From positions 1-35,546 of the forward strand of contig CAIYZD010000083.1 in NCBI GenBank assembly GCA_903930585.1: 35,546 nucleotides of DNA, written 5' to 3'. This stretch comes from an uncultured Geobacteraceae bacterium. GTDB taxonomy: Bacteria > Desulfobacterota > Desulfuromonadia > Geobacterales > Pseudopelobacteraceae. The notes beneath the pieces are model-generated. The model was not told the origin of the DNA, searched no databases, and saw nothing but the letters and a program-made list of their open reading frames with translations. How positions within the stretch are numbered: position 1 is the first letter of the stretch; the number at the start of each line of letters is the position of its first letter. Position numbers and translations under genes: made by a program. Of the stretch, positions 32,806 to 35,546 are shown one piece after another.

Positions 32806-34437
32806 CTACATGGTTCCTTTTCGCTTTAAGACACAAAGAAACGTGTCGGAAACCGGCCGGTAGGTTCGGGCGCTTTCGCCCCATATATACCGTGTCGTGT
32901 CAGCATCGATAATGTCGGTTATGCCAACCAGATCGTACTGCTCAGCAGCATATTTTTCCCCCCAGTCAATAATCGTGTGAGAAACAAAGGGTGGAATACC
33001 CCATGATGACGGCGTATTCACCATGACAACATATTTCGGCTTTACCATTTCAATCTCGCGTATCAGCTCCAACTGCATCTGTTCCGCGTAGCGCTGTTTC
33101 TCCATCAGTCCGTACATATAAATGTGCCTGGTCGCCGAACGCCTGTCGGCATAGAAAAAGAGTTCCGGTTCGGACCCTAACACCGCTATCCGGTCTCCGG
33201 CATCGGTGCGTTCCCTGATATATCTGGCAACCTGCACCATCTCGGGAAATGGGTTCAGACCATAATTTGTGCGAGTCACCTGCTGAGGTTCAAGGACAAA
33301 ATAATACCCCTTCTCCTGGTAGATACCGTACGCTACGGCAATTACGAGCAGCAGAGATGAGAGGGATTGTTGGACGTAGCCCGACTGTAATGACGTGAGG
33401 GCATGCTCTGCCGAACGTGCCGCAGCACCCGCCATCAGTGCCACTGCCGGCAGCAGCATGACGAAATAGTGCTCCCGGAAATAGAATCCGGGACATGTTG
33501 AAAGGAGAGAGAAGAAAAACAGGGAAACAATAAAGAATCTGTTCGTTTTTCCGCTCTGCTTTGAGAAGAGGGCAGCCATTCCAGCTCCGGCAAGAAGCCA
33601 GAACGGCATCTGCGGAGTGACAATGCGTTTAATGGTTATGACAAAATAATGGATCCCCTGCTCGAACGTCAGTTCGGATACATATTCCCTGGCGTATGTT
33701 ACGGTCCAGAACCAGAATTCACCAAATGCCCCGGCCTTGAATACGTAGAGAGCAACAAGAGCATAGGGGATCATCACTGCTGTCGAAAATAGGAAGCACG
33801 CCATTATCAGCCTGGTTAGACCGCCGTCCGCTTTTTTCCACTCGTTCCGCACAAGGTAAAGAAAAGCGGACCCGATCAGCAACACGGCGTGCTGCTTCAT
33901 GATAAATGCCAGTCCGAAACAGATTCCACCGGCAAACAGAACGAACAGACTGTTTTTACTCACATAACGCAAAAGCAGCAGGAAACCGGCCAGGGAAAAC
34001 AATACTACGAAGTGTGTTGCGTGGGCATAAACTCCGTCCACCGATTGGCTGAGTGACAGGACCGCATACGTTGCACATGAAATGACGGCAGCATTCACGT
34101 CAAGTACCCGGCGGGCAAGAACAAACACCAGAAAGACACAGATGCCGTTTACGACCAGCAGCCCCATGTGAATACCCGTAATCGTCTGCCCGAAACAGAG
34201 TATTGACAGCGCATACATGAAGCTGACACCGGGAAGTTTCATCGTATAGGCACTGGCGTATGGGGAGAGACCTTTAAGCAACAATTGCCCCATGTAGGCA
34301 TATTCCCCTTCGTCACGCTCCATCGGAGCTTGCAGAAGGCGTATGCGAACAAATAACACCATGCCAAGAATCATGGCCAGCAGTATGTACGGCACGTACT
34401 TTGCCGGGGAACCGGATCCGCTGGTGCTCTTTTCCAT
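32806..34437 (-). CDS. GT39-like (PMT_2/ArnT-type) membrane glycosyltransferase
   Basis: A 543-residue inner-membrane protein with the clearest GT-C signature in the window: after helix 1 the loop is P-M-E-R-D-E-G-E-Y-A-Y at about 38-48, where D-E is the catalytic-type acidic pair, followed by Y-T-M-K-L-P-G, the usual second loop motif. Roughly ten helices follow, and the last 150 residues form a soluble domain with V-L-G-S-E-P-E-L-F-F-Y-A-D-R-R near residue 415, a motif common in this family. Such enzymes transfer a sugar from polyprenyl phosphate to a lipid, glycan or protein on the periplasmic side. GGAGAGG overlaps the end of the upstream gene, and the ATG is 10 bases after its stop, so the two are one operon. 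Confidence 0.87.
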   Translation of the reverse strand: MEKSTSGSGSPAKYVPYILLAMILGMVLFVRIRLLQAPMERDEGEYAYMGQLLLKGLSPYASAYTMKLPGVSFMYALSILCFGQTITGIHMGLLVVNGICVFLVFVLARRVLDVNAAVISCATYAVLSLSQSVDGVYAHATHFVVLFSLAGFLLLLRYVSKNSLFVLFAGGICFGLAFIMKQHAVLLIGSAFLYLVRNEWKKADGGLTRLIMACFLFSTAVMIPYALVALYVFKAGAFGEFWFWTVTYAREYVSELTFEQGIHYFVITIKRIVTPQMPFWLLAGAGMAALFSKQSGKTNRFFIVSLFFFSLLSTCPGFYFREHYFVMLLPAVALMAGAAARSAEHALTSLQSGYVQQSLSSLLLVIAVAYGIYQEKGYYFVLEPQQVTRTNYGLNPFPEMVQVARYIRERTDAGDRIAVLGSEPELFFYADRRSATRHIYMYGLMEKQRYAEQMQLELIREIEMVKPKYVVMVNTPSSWGIPPFVSHTIIDWGEKYAAEQYDLVGITDIIDADTTRYIWGESARTYRPVSDTFLCVLKRKGTM

Positions 34438-34447
34438 AAAGTGTGGT

Positions 34448-35546
34448 TTACCTCTCCTTCACATCAATCATATCGAGCATTTCATGAAATACCCCGGCAT
34501 GTTTTCTCGCTCCCCCTTCGGCAAAAGAATAAACGGTTGTACCATCCTGATCAAATCTGAACAATATTCCCCGACGGGGAAACAAAAGCCGTATCGGCAC
34601 CCAGAGAGCTCCCGCAGCACAAAAAAAGATTGCCGCCCACCATATAAAAAGCACACCATTATCCTCAATGAAATCGGTAACCACAAGACGCCTGACATCG
34701 GGGATCTCCAGACGAAAACCATCGCGAACAAAAGAGCCGCCCCCCGAAACAGTTTCGGCAAAGAGAACCTCTTTCTCTTTGAGAAGCTTGAACCGCAGGG
34801 TAACTACACCCGACATATAGGAAATATACCGTTCAATGCCATTTTCCGGTTCCGGTATGCTGAAAACGATCCGATACGGGGAGCCGGGAATTACCACATT
34901 CTCCTCTTTGCCCGGGGGATAGACGTTCAGGGAGTTAAGTGTCTCATAACCTGCCGGCATGTCAGGAGCGGTGAAACGCAGGTGAAGAGCGAGCCCCAGA
35001 TAGCGCGGATAGACGAAAGCCCCACCGAACCGTGATGGCGGATAGATGCCAAACCGTCTTTTTCCGGAAGTGGAGCCTGTCGGAGTGACCTCCATGGTCA
35101 GAGTCTTTTTTAATATCGGACCGTTTGCGTTCGCCAGCGTAATCCGCTCCACCAGGCCATTACTTCCGTCGGGAGCCTTGAGAGGTTCACCTTCAACGAC
35201 CATCTGCCTGTATGCGTTCCGGGATGTGGTAGTAACAAGAATGCCGGTAAAGAGACAAAAGGTTCCGGAGAGAAACAGAAGACGAGCGGGAAAGTTGCTG
35301 ATTCCACGCCATGCGGCAATAACGTTTCCCGAGCGGACCATTTTGTACCCCACGGCAGCAAAACGGTTCTCCATATCCGCATGAGCGGCTGAAGCGGAGA
35401 GTTCAACCACTTCGTCAAACATCTTTGACACGCCTTCCTTTGTTTTTCCGGACATCGCCCGCCGCATTTTACGAAACCTGACCGTTTCCCCCACAAGACG
35501 TAAGGCTCTGTTCAAAGGAATAAGCGCAAGAAGGGCCGCCAGAATC
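34448..35546 (-). CDS. ResB-like or unknown membrane protein (5' end outside the window)
   Basis: The frame stays open to the window edge; the codons beyond a TTG at 35513-35515 encode a hydrophobic stretch (I-L-A-A-L-L-A-L-I-P-L), so the true start is off the window and the TTG is not the start. About 365 residues are visible. Layout: an end of a helix, a basic loop with coiled charged residues, a helix near visible residues 85-100, a large soluble domain of about 200 residues (mostly beta), a helix near 305-325 and a basic tail. A helix, then a V-E-G-E motif, then a beta domain closed by a final helix resembles ResB of cytochrome c biogenesis, but the match is weak. It leads the minus-strand operon with the GT39-like and TPR genes. 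Function uncertain. Confidence 0.6.
   Translation of the reverse strand, partial: ILAALLALIPLNRALRLVGETVRFRKMRRAMSGKTKEGVSKMFDEVVELSASAAHADMENRFAAVGYKMVRSGNVIAAWRGISNFPARLLFLSGTFCLFTGILVTTTSRNAYRQMVVEGEPLKAPDGSNGLVERITLANANGPILKKTLTMEVTPTGSTSGKRRFGIYPPSRFGGAFVYPRYLGLALHLRFTAPDMPAGYETLNSLNVYPPGKEENVVIPGSPYRIVFSIPEPENGIERYISYMSGVVTLRFKLLKEKEVLFAETVSGGGSFVRDGFRLEIPDVRRLVVTDFIEDNGVLFIWWAAIFFCAAGALWVPIRLLFPRRGILFRFDQDGTTVYSFAEGGARKHAGVFHEMLDMIDVKER

Noticed and set aside
1-35546. tRNA, rRNA, insertion sequences, phage or CRISPR features
   Set aside because: No cloverleaf with a CCA end, no rRNA-like segment, no transposase or integrase motifs and no spaced repeats were found on either strand.

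Overview
The window is one continuous stretch of Gram-negative bacterial surface-polysaccharide genes, almost without gaps: no gene-free stretch exceeds about 300 bases. The mix of paralogous TPR-tailed membrane proteins, a DUF2304/GT2 pair, GT2-GT4 fusions and an ABC-exported glycan suggests a Geobacter-like member of the Desulfuromonadia. That placement is inferred from gene content and style only; no rRNA or other marker gene is present.

Left block (1-4597, + strand): the end of a probable methyltransferase, a NodB-type polysaccharide deacetylase and three glycosyltransferases (GT4, GT2, GT4). All four junctions are ATGA stop/start overlaps, so this is one translationally coupled operon. 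It ends in a hairpin that begins at the last stop codon. A small secreted protein lies on the opposite strand (4625-5104).

Middle-left block (5287-11564): a DUF2142-like membrane protein, two GT-C-like membrane proteins with C-terminal TPRs, and a convergent minus-strand pair (GT2 polyprenyl-phosphate glycosyltransferase plus DUF2304).

Central block (11675-23277, + strand) looks like an ABC-transporter-dependent O-polysaccharide locus: a GT2, the permease Wzm, an acyltransferase 3, the ATPase Wzt with a C-terminal substrate-recognition-type domain, two very large multidomain glycosyltransferases, WecB, and a small lipoprotein followed by a clear terminator. The 1005-residue protein starts with a domain resembling GT99 (beta-Kdo transferase of WbbB), followed by a coiled coil and a GT-B domain. 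The next protein is GT2, linker and the same type of GT-B domain. The most interesting hypothesis here is a Kdo-capped glycan whose terminator carries its own coiled-coil ruler and whose cap is read by Wzt.

Right block (23343-35546): a GT2-GT4 fusion, a GT-C membrane protein, a DPM1-like GT2 and a GT4 broken by a one-base frameshift, then another GT-C protein, all on the + strand. A minus-strand operon follows, with a ResB-like membrane protein (cut by the window edge), a GT39-like protein and a third GT-C/TPR protein. The GT2 enzymes of the DPM1 type could charge polyprenyl phosphate with sugars that the GT-C proteins use on the periplasmic side, while the central locus builds and exports a polymer from the cytoplasm.
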